Source: Sphingomonadales bacterium
GTDB lineage: Bacteria > Pseudomonadota > Alphaproteobacteria > Sphingomonadales > Sphingomonadaceae
Length of the DNA stretch: 64,000 bases
NCBI GenBank assembly: GCA_028871475.1
Contig: JAGWMZ010000003.1
Span: 1-64,000, forward strand
Direction of reading: 5' to 3'
This document shows, in pieces, positions 11,859 through 21,217 of the stretch. The notes beneath the pieces were generated by a model. That model did not search any database. It was not told the origin of the DNA and saw only the letters and a list, made by a program, of their open reading frames with translations. Positions within the stretch are counted from its first letter, which is position 1, and each line of letters starts with the position of its first letter. Both the position numbers and the translations under genes were made by a program.

Positions 11859-13151
11859 TCATTTCATCGGCGCGGCGCCCTCCCCGTCATCATCGCCAAT
11901 CCACAGTTGATGGCTGTCGATCCGTATCTTGGTGATCGCGCGCAGCGCATCGATCCGGGCAATGGCTTCTGCGCGAAAGGCATCATGCATCATACGCTCG
12001 GCAAGCAGAACCTCGGCAAGGCTGATTTCGCCCAATTGCTGTCCGCGCCGCGTCTTGAGAAGCGCCGCCATCTGCGCATCGAGCGCCGCGCGAGCATCCT
12101 CCCATGCCCCCAGCGCCGCCTGGGCGCCGGCCAGATCTGTATCGGCGGTTTCATCGATGTTGAGCTGAACCGCCTGCAAGTCGGCCTGCGCCGCGCTGGC
12201 CTGCGCGCTGGCCTTATCGGCCTGGGCAGAGCGGAAGCCACCACCAAAGGGCATTGACAAGACCACGCCCCCGCCCTTTTCCATACCGCCCTTGTCCGAA
12301 AACACCCTGAGGCCGAAGGTGGGATCGCCTGTCCGCTCCTTGCGGGCACGGTCGGCCTGCGCCTGCGCCTGACGGGCAAAGGCCTGCGCTGCGGCCAGCT
12401 CATGGCTCTGGCCCAGAATGCGGTCATGCAGCATGACAAATCCACCGGCAGGTGCCGTGGGCATCGGTGCATCGGGTGCGTTGACCGGCAGCGGCAAAGC
12501 CGGGAACTGCGCCACCAGCCGGGCGCGCGCCACAGCCACACGCCCGGCACTGCGACTGGCCTGCGCGGCAGCCGAGCCAAGGGCTGCCGAGGCCTGATCT
12601 TCCTCCAGTCGCGAGGCATCGCGCAGCGCAACGCGGCGCCTGACGCTGGCGAGCAACGCCTGCGCATTGGCGACCGCCTGCGCATCCACCCGGGCCTCCT
12701 GCGCAGCGCCCATCCAGTCCCACCAGTCCTGCGCCAGCAGCAAGGCGGCCTGATGGCGGGCATCCTCGGCCATGTTGCTGGCATAGGCCACGCCCTGCTG
12801 GCCGATCTGGCGGTCAAGCGCCGCCTTGCCCGGCAGGCGCAAGGGACGGGTCACCTCGGCGGAAAATTCATTGAAGCGGCCATTCGCCACCCCCGTGCCG
12901 TCATTCACTGTGCGGCTGGCATAGGTCGTGGACAAGGTGAACTCATGCGGCCCGCGCGACAGGGCTCTTGCTTCCGCCCGCGCCGCATCGGTGCGAGCCA
13001 GCGCCGCCCGAACACCGGGATAGGCATCGAGCGCGGCGACAACATCACTCTTGGCAGGCAGTCCGGCCTCCCCTTCGCCGGACTGCGCATGGGCAAAGCC
13101 GGCATGACACAGCACCAGCGGCGCCACGAAACAAGCGACAGCCTTACGCAT
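11859..13151 (-). CDS. TolC/CzcC-type outer-membrane efflux channel
   Basis: 430 residues from ATG 13151, which overlaps the end of the RND pump gene by 8 bp (ATGCGTAA). A signal peptide MRKAVACFVAPLVL ending AHAQ is present. The rest is the two-fold repeated, Ala/Gln-rich coiled-coil pattern of outer-membrane efflux proteins (SLEEDQASAALGSAAAQAS type segments, and ARQAQAQADRARKE in the second repeat). It is the third gene of the operon and would provide the exit duct for the RND pump and its fusion protein. Compared with CzcC it is of usual length. The last residues (IGDDDGEGAAPMK) are acidic. Confidence 0.88.
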   Translation of the reverse strand: MRKAVACFVAPLVLCHAGFAHAQSGEGEAGLPAKSDVVAALDAYPGVRAALARTDAARAEARALSRGPHEFTLSTTYASRTVNDGTGVANGRFNEFSAEVTRPLRLPGKAALDRQIGQQGVAYASNMAEDARHQAALLLAQDWWDWMGAAQEARVDAQAVANAQALLASVRRRVALRDASRLEEDQASAALGSAAAQASRSAGRVAVARARLVAQFPALPLPVNAPDAPMPTAPAGGFVMLHDRILGQSHELAAAQAFARQAQAQADRARKERTGDPTFGLRVFSDKGGMEKGGGVVLSMPFGGGFRSAQADKASAQASAAQADLQAVQLNIDETADTDLAGAQAALGAWEDARAALDAQMAALLKTRRGQQLGEISLAEVLLAERMMHDAFRAEAIARIDALRAITKIRIDSHQLWIGDDDGEGAAPMK

Positions 13152-16100
13152 CGGCCATCTCCATCGCCGCGGCCTCACGCCGGTTTTCACCAAAGATCTC
13201 GTAAAGGATGGGCAGCAACACCAGCGTCAACAACGTCGAACTGACCAGCCCGCCGATGACGACAATCGCCAGTGGCTTCTGGATCTCCGACCCCGGCCCC
13301 GTGGCAAAGAGCAGTGGCACGAGACCAAAAGCCGCGATCGTTGCGGTCATCAGCACCGGGCGCAGCCGCCGCTGCGCTCCTTCGCGCACTGCTTGTGCCA
13401 GCGGCAATCCGCCTTCACGCAGCTGGCGGATATAGCTTACCATCACCAGCCCGTTGAGCACGGCAATGCCCAGCAGCGCGATGAAGCCAACCGAGGCAGG
13501 CACCGAAAGATAGGCTCCCGAGACCGCCAGCGACACCATACCGCCCACCAGCGCAAAGGGAATGTTGACCAGAATGAGGACGGCCGCACGCGCGCTGCCC
13601 AGCGTGGCGTAAAGCACGACGAAAATCATCGCCAGCGAGATGGGCAGCACCACCATCAACCGCGCCGAGGCACGCTGCTGGTTTTCAAACTGGCCGCCCC
13701 ATTCCACCCGATAGCCCTGCGGCATGGTGACATGGGCGGCAATATCGGCCTTGGCATCGGCGACATAGCCAACCAGATCCCGGCCCGAAACGAAGGCCTG
13801 CACCATGGCATAGCGCGAACCATTCTCATGCTCGAGCTTGACCGGGCCTTCTACCCGCTCCACCCGTGCCACATCGCTGGCGCGCACCAGCTGCCCAGTG
13901 GGAGAGCGATAGGTCTGGTCGGCGAAGGTCTGGGGCGTCTGCCCTTCAGGCGCGGTGCGGATCAGGATCGGCACGCGGCGCAACCCATCGGCCACCACCC
14001 CCGCGCGCACGCCCTCGACCTGCGCGCGCATCGCATCCTGAAGCTGGTCGATGGGCATGCCCACCCGGCCCGCCGCCAGACGGTCGATGTCAAGCTGAAG
14101 ATAGTCCACCCGGTCATTGGCCATGGTCAGCGCCTCGCTGGTGCCGGGCAGTGTCTTGAGCCGGGTCTGGATCTGCCCGGCAATGCGGGCGAGCGCGGCA
14201 TTGTCGGGTCCGAAAACCTTGACCACCAGATCGCCCCGCGCACCGGTCAGCATTTCCGCAACACGCATCTCGATGGGCTGGGTATAGCTGGCCTGAATGC
14301 CGGGAAAATCGGCCAGGACCTTGCGGATCTGCTCGATCAGCCATTCCTTGTCGGCCTTGCGCCATTGGTCGCGCGGCTTGAGACGCAGGAAGCTGTCGGT
14401 CTCGCCCAGCCCCATCGGGTCCAGCCCCAATTCGTCGGAGCCCGTCCGTGCGATCACCTCGCTCACCTCGGGCACTTTGGCCAGCAGCGCGCGCTGCACC
14501 TTGAGGTCATCCTCCAGACTATGCGTCAGCGAGATCGAGGGCGCCTTGGTCAATTGCACGATCACGCTGCCTTCATCCATGGTGGGCAGGAAGGTCTTGC
14601 CGGTGACCGAATAGGCCACTCCCGCCAGCACCAATGCGACCCCGGCCAAACCAAAGACCAGCCGCTTGCGCGCGAAGGCGCCCGCCAGCAGCGCGGCATA
14701 ACGCGGCCCCAACTGCCGCATCAGCCATGGCTCGTGATGGTGCCCATCGTCATCGACGCGCACCTTGAGCCCATGATAGGCCAGCACCGGAATCAGCGTC
14801 AGCGCCAACAGCAAGGCGCAGAGCAAAGCCAGGACGATGGTCAGCGCCACCGGCGCGAAGAGCTTGCCCTCCAGCCCCTGCAATGTGAGCAAAGGCAGGA
14901 ACACCAGCGCGATGATCGCCATGCCGCTGGTCACGGGCGTGGCCACTTCGGCGGCAGCTATGAACACATTGTGCAGCTTGCCAACCCCGACGTGGCGCCG
15001 ATCCGACAGTCGCTCGACGACATTTTCCACCACCACAACCGCGCCATCGACCAGCATGCCCACCGCGATGGCGAGCCCGCCAAGGCTCATCAGATTGGCG
15101 GTGAGCCCGGTGGCCCGCATGAAGATGAAGGTGAGCAGCGCGGCCATGGGCAGCGCCAGCGCCACGATCACCGAAGCGCGCACATCGCCCAGAAACACCA
15201 GCAACAGCACCACGACCAGCACGGTGGCCTCCAGCAGCGCTTCCTCCACCGTGCCCACGGCGCGCTCGATAAGGTTCGACCGGTCATAGAAAGGCGCGAT
15301 GGTCATGCCGGCGGGCAGGGTCGGAGCAATATCCGCGAGCCGGGCCTTGACGCCATCGACGACTTTGGAGGCATCCGCGCCGCGCAGCGCCATCACCAGC
15401 CCTTCCACCGCCTCACCCCGGCCATTGCGGGTGACCGCGCCATAGCGGGTGAGCGCCCCGATCCGCAGTTTGGCAACATCGCCCAGGCGCAGCACGCCAT
15501 TGGCCCCGCTGCGCAACACCACGGCCGAAAGATCGTCGAGCGTGCGAATGGCCCCGGTGGCGCGCACGATCAGCGCTTCCTCGCCGGTGGGCAGGCGGCC
15601 CGCGCCATCATTGCGGTTGCCGGCATTGATGGCAGTGGCCAGATCGCTCACGCTCAAACCCGCGGCGGCCAGCGCCTGCATGTCGGGCGCCACCTCGAAG
15701 GTTTCGACCATGCCGCCCAGCGCGTTGACATCAGCCACGCCCGGCACGGTACGCAGCGCGGGGCGCACCACCCAATCGAGCACGCGGCGCTTTTCGGCAA
15801 GACTCTGGGGCCCTTCCAGCGTGAACATGTACATGTCGGACAGCGGTGTGGAGATCGGCGCCAGACCTCCTGTCACGCTGGCGGGCAGATTGCCCAGAAC
15901 GCCGGTCAGGCGCTCGCTGACCTGATTACGCGCCCAATAGACATCGGTGGTGTCATCGAAATTGATGGTGACATCGGCAATCGCATATTTGGCCACAGAG
16001 CGCAGCATGGTCTGATGCGGAATGCCGAGCATTTCCTGCTCGATGGGCGCGATGACGCGGCTTTCCACTTCCTCGGGCGTCATGCCCGGCGCCTTGAGGA

Positions 16101-16248
16101 TCACCTTGACCTGGGTGGAGGAAATGTCGGGAAAGGCATCGATCGGCAGGTTGGCAAAGGACCAGGCCCCGGCCAGCGCCAACAACAGTGCAGCCCCCAA
16201 CACCGCCATGCGCCATGCCAGCGCCTGTTCGATCAGTTTGCGCAGCAT
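13144..16248 (-). CDS. czcA: Heavy-metal efflux RND pump, CzcA/CusA family
   Basis: 1034 residues, the usual size for HME-RND transporters, with two large periplasmic loops and 12 membrane helices. It begins MLRKLIEQALAWRMAVLG and contains LPIDAFPDISSTQVKV and the helix-4 motif AVGMLVDGAVVVVENVVERL. The Asp found before this motif in Zn/Co/Ni pumps (DFG...) is missing, so the divalent class is doubtful and the metal cannot be fixed. Later motifs ARTGSDELGLDPMG and MTATIAAFGLVPLLFATGPG are typical of the family. It sits 4 bp after the membrane-fusion gene and overlaps the outer-membrane gene. Expected role: proton-driven export of metal ions from the periplasm. Confidence 0.93.
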   Translation of the reverse strand: MLRKLIEQALAWRMAVLGAALLLALAGAWSFANLPIDAFPDISSTQVKVILKAPGMTPEEVESRVIAPIEQEMLGIPHQTMLRSVAKYAIADVTINFDDTTDVYWARNQVSERLTGVLGNLPASVTGGLAPISTPLSDMYMFTLEGPQSLAEKRRVLDWVVRPALRTVPGVADVNALGGMVETFEVAPDMQALAAAGLSVSDLATAINAGNRNDGAGRLPTGEEALIVRATGAIRTLDDLSAVVLRSGANGVLRLGDVAKLRIGALTRYGAVTRNGRGEAVEGLVMALRGADASKVVDGVKARLADIAPTLPAGMTIAPFYDRSNLIERAVGTVEEALLEATVLVVVLLLVFLGDVRASVIVALALPMAALLTFIFMRATGLTANLMSLGGLAIAVGMLVDGAVVVVENVVERLSDRRHVGVGKLHNVFIAAAEVATPVTSGMAIIALVFLPLLTLQGLEGKLFAPVALTIVLALLCALLLALTLIPVLAYHGLKVRVDDDGHHHEPWLMRQLGPRYAALLAGAFARKRLVFGLAGVALVLAGVAYSVTGKTFLPTMDEGSVIVQLTKAPSISLTHSLEDDLKVQRALLAKVPEVSEVIARTGSDELGLDPMGLGETDSFLRLKPRDQWRKADKEWLIEQIRKVLADFPGIQASYTQPIEMRVAEMLTGARGDLVVKVFGPDNAALARIAGQIQTRLKTLPGTSEALTMANDRVDYLQLDIDRLAAGRVGMPIDQLQDAMRAQVEGVRAGVVADGLRRVPILIRTAPEGQTPQTFADQTYRSPTGQLVRASDVARVERVEGPVKLEHENGSRYAMVQAFVSGRDLVGYVADAKADIAAHVTMPQGYRVEWGGQFENQQRASARLMVVLPISLAMIFVVLYATLGSARAAVLILVNIPFALVGGMVSLAVSGAYLSVPASVGFIALLGIAVLNGLVMVSYIRQLREGGLPLAQAVREGAQRRLRPVLMTATIAAFGLVPLLFATGPGSEIQKPLAIVVIGGLVSSTLLTLVLLPILYEIFGENRREAAAMEMADA

Positions 16249-16252
16249 GGGC

Positions 16253-17392
16253 CTAGCCTCCCTGGCTCAGCGTCTTGAGCTCGGCAATGCCGCTGGCGGC
16301 CACCTGCTGCCCCGGCACCACCCCGCCTGACAACACCGTGCGGTCGCCCAATTGCCCGGCCACAATCACGGTAACGGCGCGAAAACCGCGCGGCTCGCGG
16401 CGGAAGATGACATCGTGGTCCCCGATATGGGTAACCGCCTCGCTGGGCACCGACACGGCCTGACGGGTTCCGGCATGCGTGGCGGCCAGCGTCGCCATCA
16501 CGCTTTTGCCCGGGATCAACCCGGTGTCGGGCGGCAGGCTGGCCTTGGCAGAGAGAGCGCGCGTGGCCGGATCGATGGAGGTCGCCAGCGAGAGAAGATG
16601 GCCGGTCGCACCATGTCCATCCTGCTCGACATGGACCGCCATGCCCGGGCGCACCAGCGCGGCAAGTCTTTCGGGGATTTGCAGGTCGAGCCGCAATTGC
16701 GCATTGTTCTCGATCAGGAAGGGCGCGGGGCCGCTGCCGACCGGACTTCCCGCATCAACCCCCACGGTGGTAACCCGTCCGGCAATCGGCGTCCGCAGGG
16801 TGATCGTGCCATCCGCCGAGGCCGCGCCCAGCGCCAGCAGGCGGCGGTTCTCTGCCAGGGTCGCCCGCGCCGCGTTGAGATTGGCGCGGGCCTCCTCGGC
16901 GCGGGCCGGGGCGATGATGCCTTCGCGCGACAGTTGCTCCATGCGCGCCGCCTGCGCCGCGGCCACCGGCAGTTCGGCCCGCGACCGTGCCAGAGCAGCC
17001 CCGAACTGCACCGTTTCAGCCGCCCGCACCACGGCCAGCGGCTGTCCGCGTGTCACCGCCTGCCCCTGGATCACCATCACCTTGACCACCGTGCCGGCAA
17101 AGGGCGTCGTCACCGCGACGCGCGCATCGGGCGGCAGCGAAACGACACCGGGCACCGTTCCCACCGGCATGACATCGCTTGCCTCGACCGGCGCCAGCGT
17201 GATGGCCTGCCGGGCGATCTGCTCGTCACCCATCACGATGAGGCCATCGGCAGCAGGCTTGTCCTGCCCTGCAGCCAGCTTGGCCTCCTGTGTCGAAGGC
17301 GCCTTGCTGCATGCTCCCAGGCCAGCCGCACACAGGCCGGTGACAAGAGCCATGGACAAAAGGCGAGACGTGGGCGCGGGAAATTTTTTCAT
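16253..17392 (-). CDS. czcB: Membrane-fusion lipoprotein of the metal efflux system (CzcB-like)
   Basis: About 379 residues from ATG 17392; a TTG seven codons upstream is an alternative. The N-terminus has a lipoprotein signal with the lipobox LGAC. Barrel-sandwich halves flank an alpha hairpin: TPFAGTVVKVMVIQGQAV, then the ARSRAELPVAAAQAARMEQL helix, then RTPIAGRVTTVGVDAGSPV. C-terminal beta domains read SVPSEAVTHIGDHDVIF and GQLGDRTVLSGGVVPGQQV. No His-rich metal-binding N-terminal extension as in some CzcB proteins. It is the first gene of the operon; its start lies inside the shared control region with the divergent regulator. Confidence 0.9.
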   Translation of the reverse strand: MKKFPAPTSRLLSMALVTGLCAAGLGACSKAPSTQEAKLAAGQDKPAADGLIVMGDEQIARQAITLAPVEASDVMPVGTVPGVVSLPPDARVAVTTPFAGTVVKVMVIQGQAVTRGQPLAVVRAAETVQFGAALARSRAELPVAAAQAARMEQLSREGIIAPARAEEARANLNAARATLAENRRLLALGAASADGTITLRTPIAGRVTTVGVDAGSPVGSGPAPFLIENNAQLRLDLQIPERLAALVRPGMAVHVEQDGHGATGHLLSLATSIDPATRALSAKASLPPDTGLIPGKSVMATLAATHAGTRQAVSVPSEAVTHIGDHDVIFRREPRGFRAVTVIVAGQLGDRTVLSGGVVPGQQVAASGIAELKTLSQGG

Positions 17393-17404
17393 GCTAGGGT
17401 GATG

Positions 17405-17442
17405 CCACCCCAAGCTGACAGCAACTTGTCAGCTTAGGGTGG
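17405..17442. promoter_or_regulatory. Extended inverted repeat between efflux operon and its regulator
   Basis: Left arm CCACCCCAAGCTGACA (17405-17420) and right arm TGTCAGCTTAGGGTGG (17427-17442) are complementary at 15 of 16 positions across a 6-nt spacer. The repeat occupies the short gap between divergent start codons (17392 and 17456/17477). The obvious reading is a dimeric operator for the OmpR-type regulator controlling both directions; a transcript hairpin is the alternative, though it has no T-tract. Confidence 0.75.
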
Positions 17443-17455
17443 CAGGACGTTTTGT

Positions 17456-18133
17456 GTGACAGGGAGGGAACAGGAATTGCGTCTGCTGCTGGTGGAGGAT
17501 GACGCGCAACTGGCCACGCGGCTGAGCGGGCGCCTGCGCGAGGCCGGCTTTGCCGTGGATGTCGCAAGCTGCTTTGCCCAGGGCGAGGATTGGCCCGATC
17601 TCGAGAGGATCGCCGCCGTCGTGCTCGACCTCAACCTGCCCGACGGCACGGGCATGGACCTGCTGCGCCAATGGCGCGCAAAGGGCCTCAAGACGCCGGT
17701 GGTCATTCTCACGGCCCGGGGAAGCTGGCAGGAAAAGGTGGACGGGCTCAACGCCGGGGCTGATGATTTTGTGGTCAAGCCGGTCCGCTTCGAGGAACTG
17801 CACGCCCGCCTGCACGCGGTGCTGCGACGCGCACGGCAAGGCGGCGACAACTGGCTGGAGCGCGGGGCGCTCCGGCTCGATCCGGCGGCCAAACAGGTCG
17901 AACTCGACGGCGCGCCCCTGACGCTCTCGCGCATGGAATTCCGCCTGTTGCAGCTCTTCATGCGCCACCCCGGCCAGGTCCTCGACCAGAGCCGGATCAT
18001 CGACCATATCTACGATCTGGACAGCGAACGCCAGCTCAACGCCGTCGAAGTGCTGATCAGCCGCCTGCGCCGCAAAATCGGGCTGAAACGTATCGAAACG
18101 GTGCGCGGCATGGGCTATCGGTTCACGGCATGA
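17456..18133 (+). CDS. OmpR/PhoB-type response regulator of metal efflux
   Basis: 225 residues from GTG 17456 (AGGA upstream). A TTG at 17477 with GGGAGGG about 9 nt upstream would give the usual N-terminus LRLLLVEDD and is equally likely. The receiver domain carries the phospho-acceptor in VLDLNLPDGTG and the conserved Lys in DDFVVKPV. The winged-helix DNA-binding domain has LTLSRMEFRLLQLFMRHPGQ and ends RIETVRGMGYRFTA. The kinase gene overlaps it by 4 bp (ATGA). It is divergent from the RND operon and presumably binds the inverted repeat at 17405-17442. Confidence 0.92.
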   Translation: MTGREQELRLLLVEDDAQLATRLSGRLREAGFAVDVASCFAQGEDWPDLERIAAVVLDLNLPDGTGMDLLRQWRAKGLKTPVVILTARGSWQEKVDGLNAGADDFVVKPVRFEELHARLHAVLRRARQGGDNWLERGALRLDPAAKQVELDGAPLTLSRMEFRLLQLFMRHPGQVLDQSRIIDHIYDLDSERQLNAVEVLISRLRRKIGLKRIETVRGMGYRFTA

Positions 18134-19497
18134 CCGGCCGGATCGACATATCCGCGTGGCGCGGCGGCAGCCTGCGCCTGCGTTTCCTGTTGGCGATTGT
18201 GCTGTGGGTGGCGATCGGCATCGCTGGAATCTGGTTTTCCGCGACGCGTGTCTTCACCAAACATATCGAGCTACAATATCACGACGAACTGTATGGCCAT
18301 GTTCGTGAGCTGACCGGCCTGGTGCAGGTATCAAGCGACGGGCATCTGAGCCTATCGCGCCCCTTGTCCGACCCGCGCTATCTTGAACCCATGTCGGGCT
18401 TTTACTGGCAGGTCAGCGTCTATCACGGCGACCGGCTGCATTCCGCCTCGATGGTGCATGGGCAATTGGACGAGGACATCGCCCATACGCCGGAAGTGCG
18501 CCATATCGTCGAGAACGGACCATCGGGCACCGCTATCGTCTATGGCTTGACCGGGCAAACCCCCGACGGGCGGACGATCCATTATGTCATCGCCACGGAC
18601 AAACGCTATCTCGATGAGGCGATCGCCGGGTTCACGCAGGAACTGACCTTGTGGCTGCTGGGGCTGGCCGCAATGCTGGTGGGAACGGGACTGATCGCGA
18701 TCATGCTGGTCCTGCGCCCACTCGACCGGCTGGGCGCTTCGGTCGCCGCCCTGCGCACGGGCAACCGCGAGCCTTTGTCAGGGCCCTTCCCCTCCGAAAT
18801 CATGCCGCTGGTCCATGACCTCAATGCCTATGCCGCCGACAATCAGGCGATGATCGAGCGCAGCCGCGTTCAGGCGGGCAATCTGGCGCATAGTCTGCGC
18901 ACGCCGCTGGCCGTCATCATCGACGAGGCCGAGCATCTGGCGGCAGGCCAGACGACTCGCGAAACAGGGCTCACGCTGCTGGGCCAGAGCGAGGTGATGG
19001 TGCAGCAGATTGAGTACCATCTGGCTCGCACGCGCTCAGCCGCGACGGCGCGAACCTCGATCAAGGCCAGCCTTCTGCCAGATATTCTGGCTCCGGTCCT
19101 CAATGCCATGCGCAAGCTTCATCCGGGCAAGAGCTTTGAACTGATCGATCGTGGCGGCGTTGTAGAGGCTGTGGCTGTCGACCCGGTGGATTTGTCCGAA
19201 CTGCTGTCCATCCTGCTCGACAATGCCGGGAAATGGTCGGTTTCGCGCGTCGAAATCGCGATCACTGCGCGGGAAGGAACCTGCCGGATCACGATCACCG
19301 ACGATGGGCCGGGCATGTCGCCCGATCAGATCGAGGCCGCCTTCGACATTGGCGTGCGTCATGATCTGTCACAACCCGGAACCGGGCTGGGGCTGGCCAT
19401 TGCACGCGACATCGCTGCGGCCTATGGCATCAGCCTTGTTCTGACCTCGGCCGAGGGAAAGGGGCTTGAGGCGGATCTGCTTCTGCCCAGCGCCTAA
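18130..19497 (+). CDS. Sensor histidine kinase partnered with the efflux regulator
   Basis: 455 residues; ATG overlaps the regulator stop (ATGA). Two membrane helices (about 18-38 and 172-194) enclose a periplasmic sensor of about 130 residues with His at several positions (TKHIELQYHDE, SVYHGDRLHSA). A HAMP-like linker (LRPLDRLGASVAALRTG) precedes the H-box NLAHSLRTPLAV, predicted phospho-His254. The ATPase has N, G1 and G2 boxes ([33 protein letters not shown]). The H-box has Ser in place of the usual Glu/Asp after His, as in PhoQ-type kinases. The metal sensed is unknown. Confidence 0.9.
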   Translation: MTGRIDISAWRGGSLRLRFLLAIVLWVAIGIAGIWFSATRVFTKHIELQYHDELYGHVRELTGLVQVSSDGHLSLSRPLSDPRYLEPMSGFYWQVSVYHGDRLHSASMVHGQLDEDIAHTPEVRHIVENGPSGTAIVYGLTGQTPDGRTIHYVIATDKRYLDEAIAGFTQELTLWLLGLAAMLVGTGLIAIMLVLRPLDRLGASVAALRTGNREPLSGPFPSEIMPLVHDLNAYAADNQAMIERSRVQAGNLAHSLRTPLAVIIDEAEHLAAGQTTRETGLTLLGQSEVMVQQIEYHLARTRSAATARTSIKASLLPDILAPVLNAMRKLHPGKSFELIDRGGVVEAVAVDPVDLSELLSILLDNAGKWSVSRVEIAITAREGTCRITITDDGPGMSPDQIEAAFDIGVRHDLSQPGTGLGLAIARDIAAAYGISLVLTSAEGKGLEADLLLPSA

Positions 19498-20465
19498 CCC
19501 AGCCCCTGCGCCCGGGCCCAGGCAACAAACATCTCCTTCCAGTGCTTCGCAGGTTCCCCTGCCGGGCCGGGCAGACCCAGACCATGTTGCCCGGCGGTAA
19601 ACAGATGCGTCTCCACCTTAATCTTCGCCGCCTTGAGCGCGGCGCGCATTTCCAGCGTGTTGTCGACCGACACGACCGTATCATCCTCGGCATGGGCCAT
19701 GAAAAAGGGCGGCGTTGTCGCGGTCACGTTGTGAGAGGGGCTGTGGGCAAGCTCCATCTCGGGCGTGGGCGCCGGCCCCAGCAGCATATCGCGCGAACCG
19801 GCATGCGCCAGTGGCGAGCGCATCGACTGGACCGCGTAAATCGGCGCAGCGATGACCGGCCTCGCGCTCAGGCGATCGGCAGCATCGACCGGCGTATAGA
19901 CCTGCGCATCATAGCGCGTGGCAAGATCGCCGCAGACATGCCCACCCGCGGAAAAGCCCATCGCGCCAACCTTGTCCGGGTCGAAACCATAATGCGTTGC
20001 CCGTGAGCGGATCAGCCGCATGGCGCGCTGGGCATCAGCCAGCGGCACATCCGCCCGGTTGGCCCAGCCTTCACCCGGCAGGCGATAGTAAAGCACGAAA
20101 ACGGTCCAGCCCCGCTCGCTCAACCATGGCCCGACCTGATAGCCTTCGACGTCAATGACAATGACTGAAAAGCCGCCACCGGGCGTTACCAACAGCGCTG
20201 CCCCGTTCGGCCTGGCCGGGCGGAACACCTTCATGCGTGGCCGGGCGATGCCTTTGACCATGCGACCGTGATGCTGCTCGTTGCCATTGTCGATCACCTG
20301 CTCGACCGGCAGCACGGAGGGGGCTCCCGGCGGCGTGCCGGGCCAAAGATCAATCTCCTCGGCGGGAAAGGCTGGCCACTGTCCGGGGTGCTGCTCGGCG
20401 CGCGCCGGAGAACTCAGCAAACTGGTTGCGATACCGGCCAAAAGCGTTTCGCGGCGGCTCAACAT
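19494..20465 (-). CDS. Exported alpha/beta hydrolase (esterase/carbohydrate esterase-like)
   Basis: 323 residues with a Tat-like signal (SRRETLLAGIATSLLSS, cleavage after ARA). The fold shows an oxyanion GGGF in LLVTPGGGFSV, a nucleophile elbow GFSAGGH with Ser172, an acid at Asp261 or Asp262 (HAEDDTVVS) and His294 (AGQHGLG). This architecture is shared by acetylxylan-esterase-like and isoprenylcysteine-esterase-like enzymes, often next to glycosidases. It converges with the sensor kinase, overlapping it by 4 bp. The substrate is not known from the sequence. Confidence 0.85.
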   Translation of the reverse strand: MLSRRETLLAGIATSLLSSPARAEQHPGQWPAFPAEEIDLWPGTPPGAPSVLPVEQVIDNGNEQHHGRMVKGIARPRMKVFRPARPNGAALLVTPGGGFSVIVIDVEGYQVGPWLSERGWTVFVLYYRLPGEGWANRADVPLADAQRAMRLIRSRATHYGFDPDKVGAMGFSAGGHVCGDLATRYDAQVYTPVDAADRLSARPVIAAPIYAVQSMRSPLAHAGSRDMLLGPAPTPEMELAHSPSHNVTATTPPFFMAHAEDDTVVSVDNTLEMRAALKAAKIKVETHLFTAGQHGLGLPGPAGEPAKHWKEMFVAWARAQGLG

Positions 20466-20688
20466 GACAATCCCTCTCCTTTTGGTTGGGGAAAGGGATA
20501 GTTGGCCGGCAAGAGGGTGTCAAAGCCGACTGTGAAGGCAGCTTCCCGATTGATCAAAATATCAAGGGATTGGACGTAGCGAGGGGGCCTGCACTGCAAG
20601 CTCTCCTCGCCTCATCCTGATCACCATGGCAAGCTCACGCCCACGTCGTTGGTCGCATCAAAAGCTGACGACAGCGGCCGACAGTGGA

Positions 20689-21138
20689 TTATTTCACCTT
20701 GTCGAGCAGGGGCGTCATGCGCTTGGCAGCCATGGGGGGCAGCTTCACGGCCTTGGCCGCCGCCAGTTCGGCCGGGGTGACCTTGCCGACCTGCACCAGA
20801 GCGACCATGCCCATGGTGTAGTGCGGCAAGCATTTGACGCCGTAAAGGCCGGGCTTGGTCACGGTCACCGTCACGTCCTTGCCCATCACGCCCTTGAACG
20901 GCGTAGCACCCGCCGGCATCATCGAGGGGATCGATTCCGCATTATGCGCCGCATCGGTGGGTTCGAAATGGATCACGTCGCCCGGTGCAGCCTTCACGAA
21001 GGACGGCTCGAAGACCATGGCGCCTTCCTTGCCGGCATTCTTCATGTGCACGATGATGTCCTTGGCGCTGGCCACGCCCGACATGGCGGCAAACGAGAGG
21101 CCAATAGCGGCAAGGGCGAAAGCGCGGCGCATGGACAT
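20689..21138 (-). CDS. Pseudoazurin, type-1 copper electron carrier
   Basis: 149 residues from ATG 21138, with GAGGAG 7 nt upstream. A signal peptide (RRAFALAAIGLSFAAMSG) ends ASA before KDIIVHMKNAGKEG. The copper ligands expected in pseudoazurin are all present: His65 (AAHNAES), Cys103 and His106 (VKCLPHY) and Met111 (MGM). The protein shuttles single electrons in the periplasm. Its promoter holds the ACCAAAGGT motif found in front of the alcohol-oxidation genes, which suggests it may take electrons from the quinoprotein branch; that link is inference. Confidence 0.93.
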   Translation of the reverse strand: MSMRRAFALAAIGLSFAAMSGVASAKDIIVHMKNAGKEGAMVFEPSFVKAAPGDVIHFEPTDAAHNAESIPSMMPAGATPFKGVMGKDVTVTVTKPGLYGVKCLPHYTMGMVALVQVGKVTPAELAAAKAVKLPPMAAKRMTPLLDKVK

Positions 21139-21217
21139 CGAAAATCTCCTCATCTCTTGTGTTATGGTGCGGGCCTGACCGCCATATGCTCATCCATCTC
21201 CCCGAAGACAGACGCCG

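Noticed and set aside
13393..16278. Very long plus-strand frame (961 codons) opposite the RND pump gene
   Set aside because: It is an antisense shadow caused by high GC: rich in His, Gln, Arg and Gly, with no domain or ribosome site, while the opposite strand encodes a clear CzcA-type pump.
20550..20565. FNR-like box TTGAT-N6-ATCAA upstream of the alpha/beta hydrolase
   Set aside because: An FNR/CRP-type half-site pair needs four bases between TTGAT and ATCAA; here there are six, and no oxygen-related gene starts nearby.
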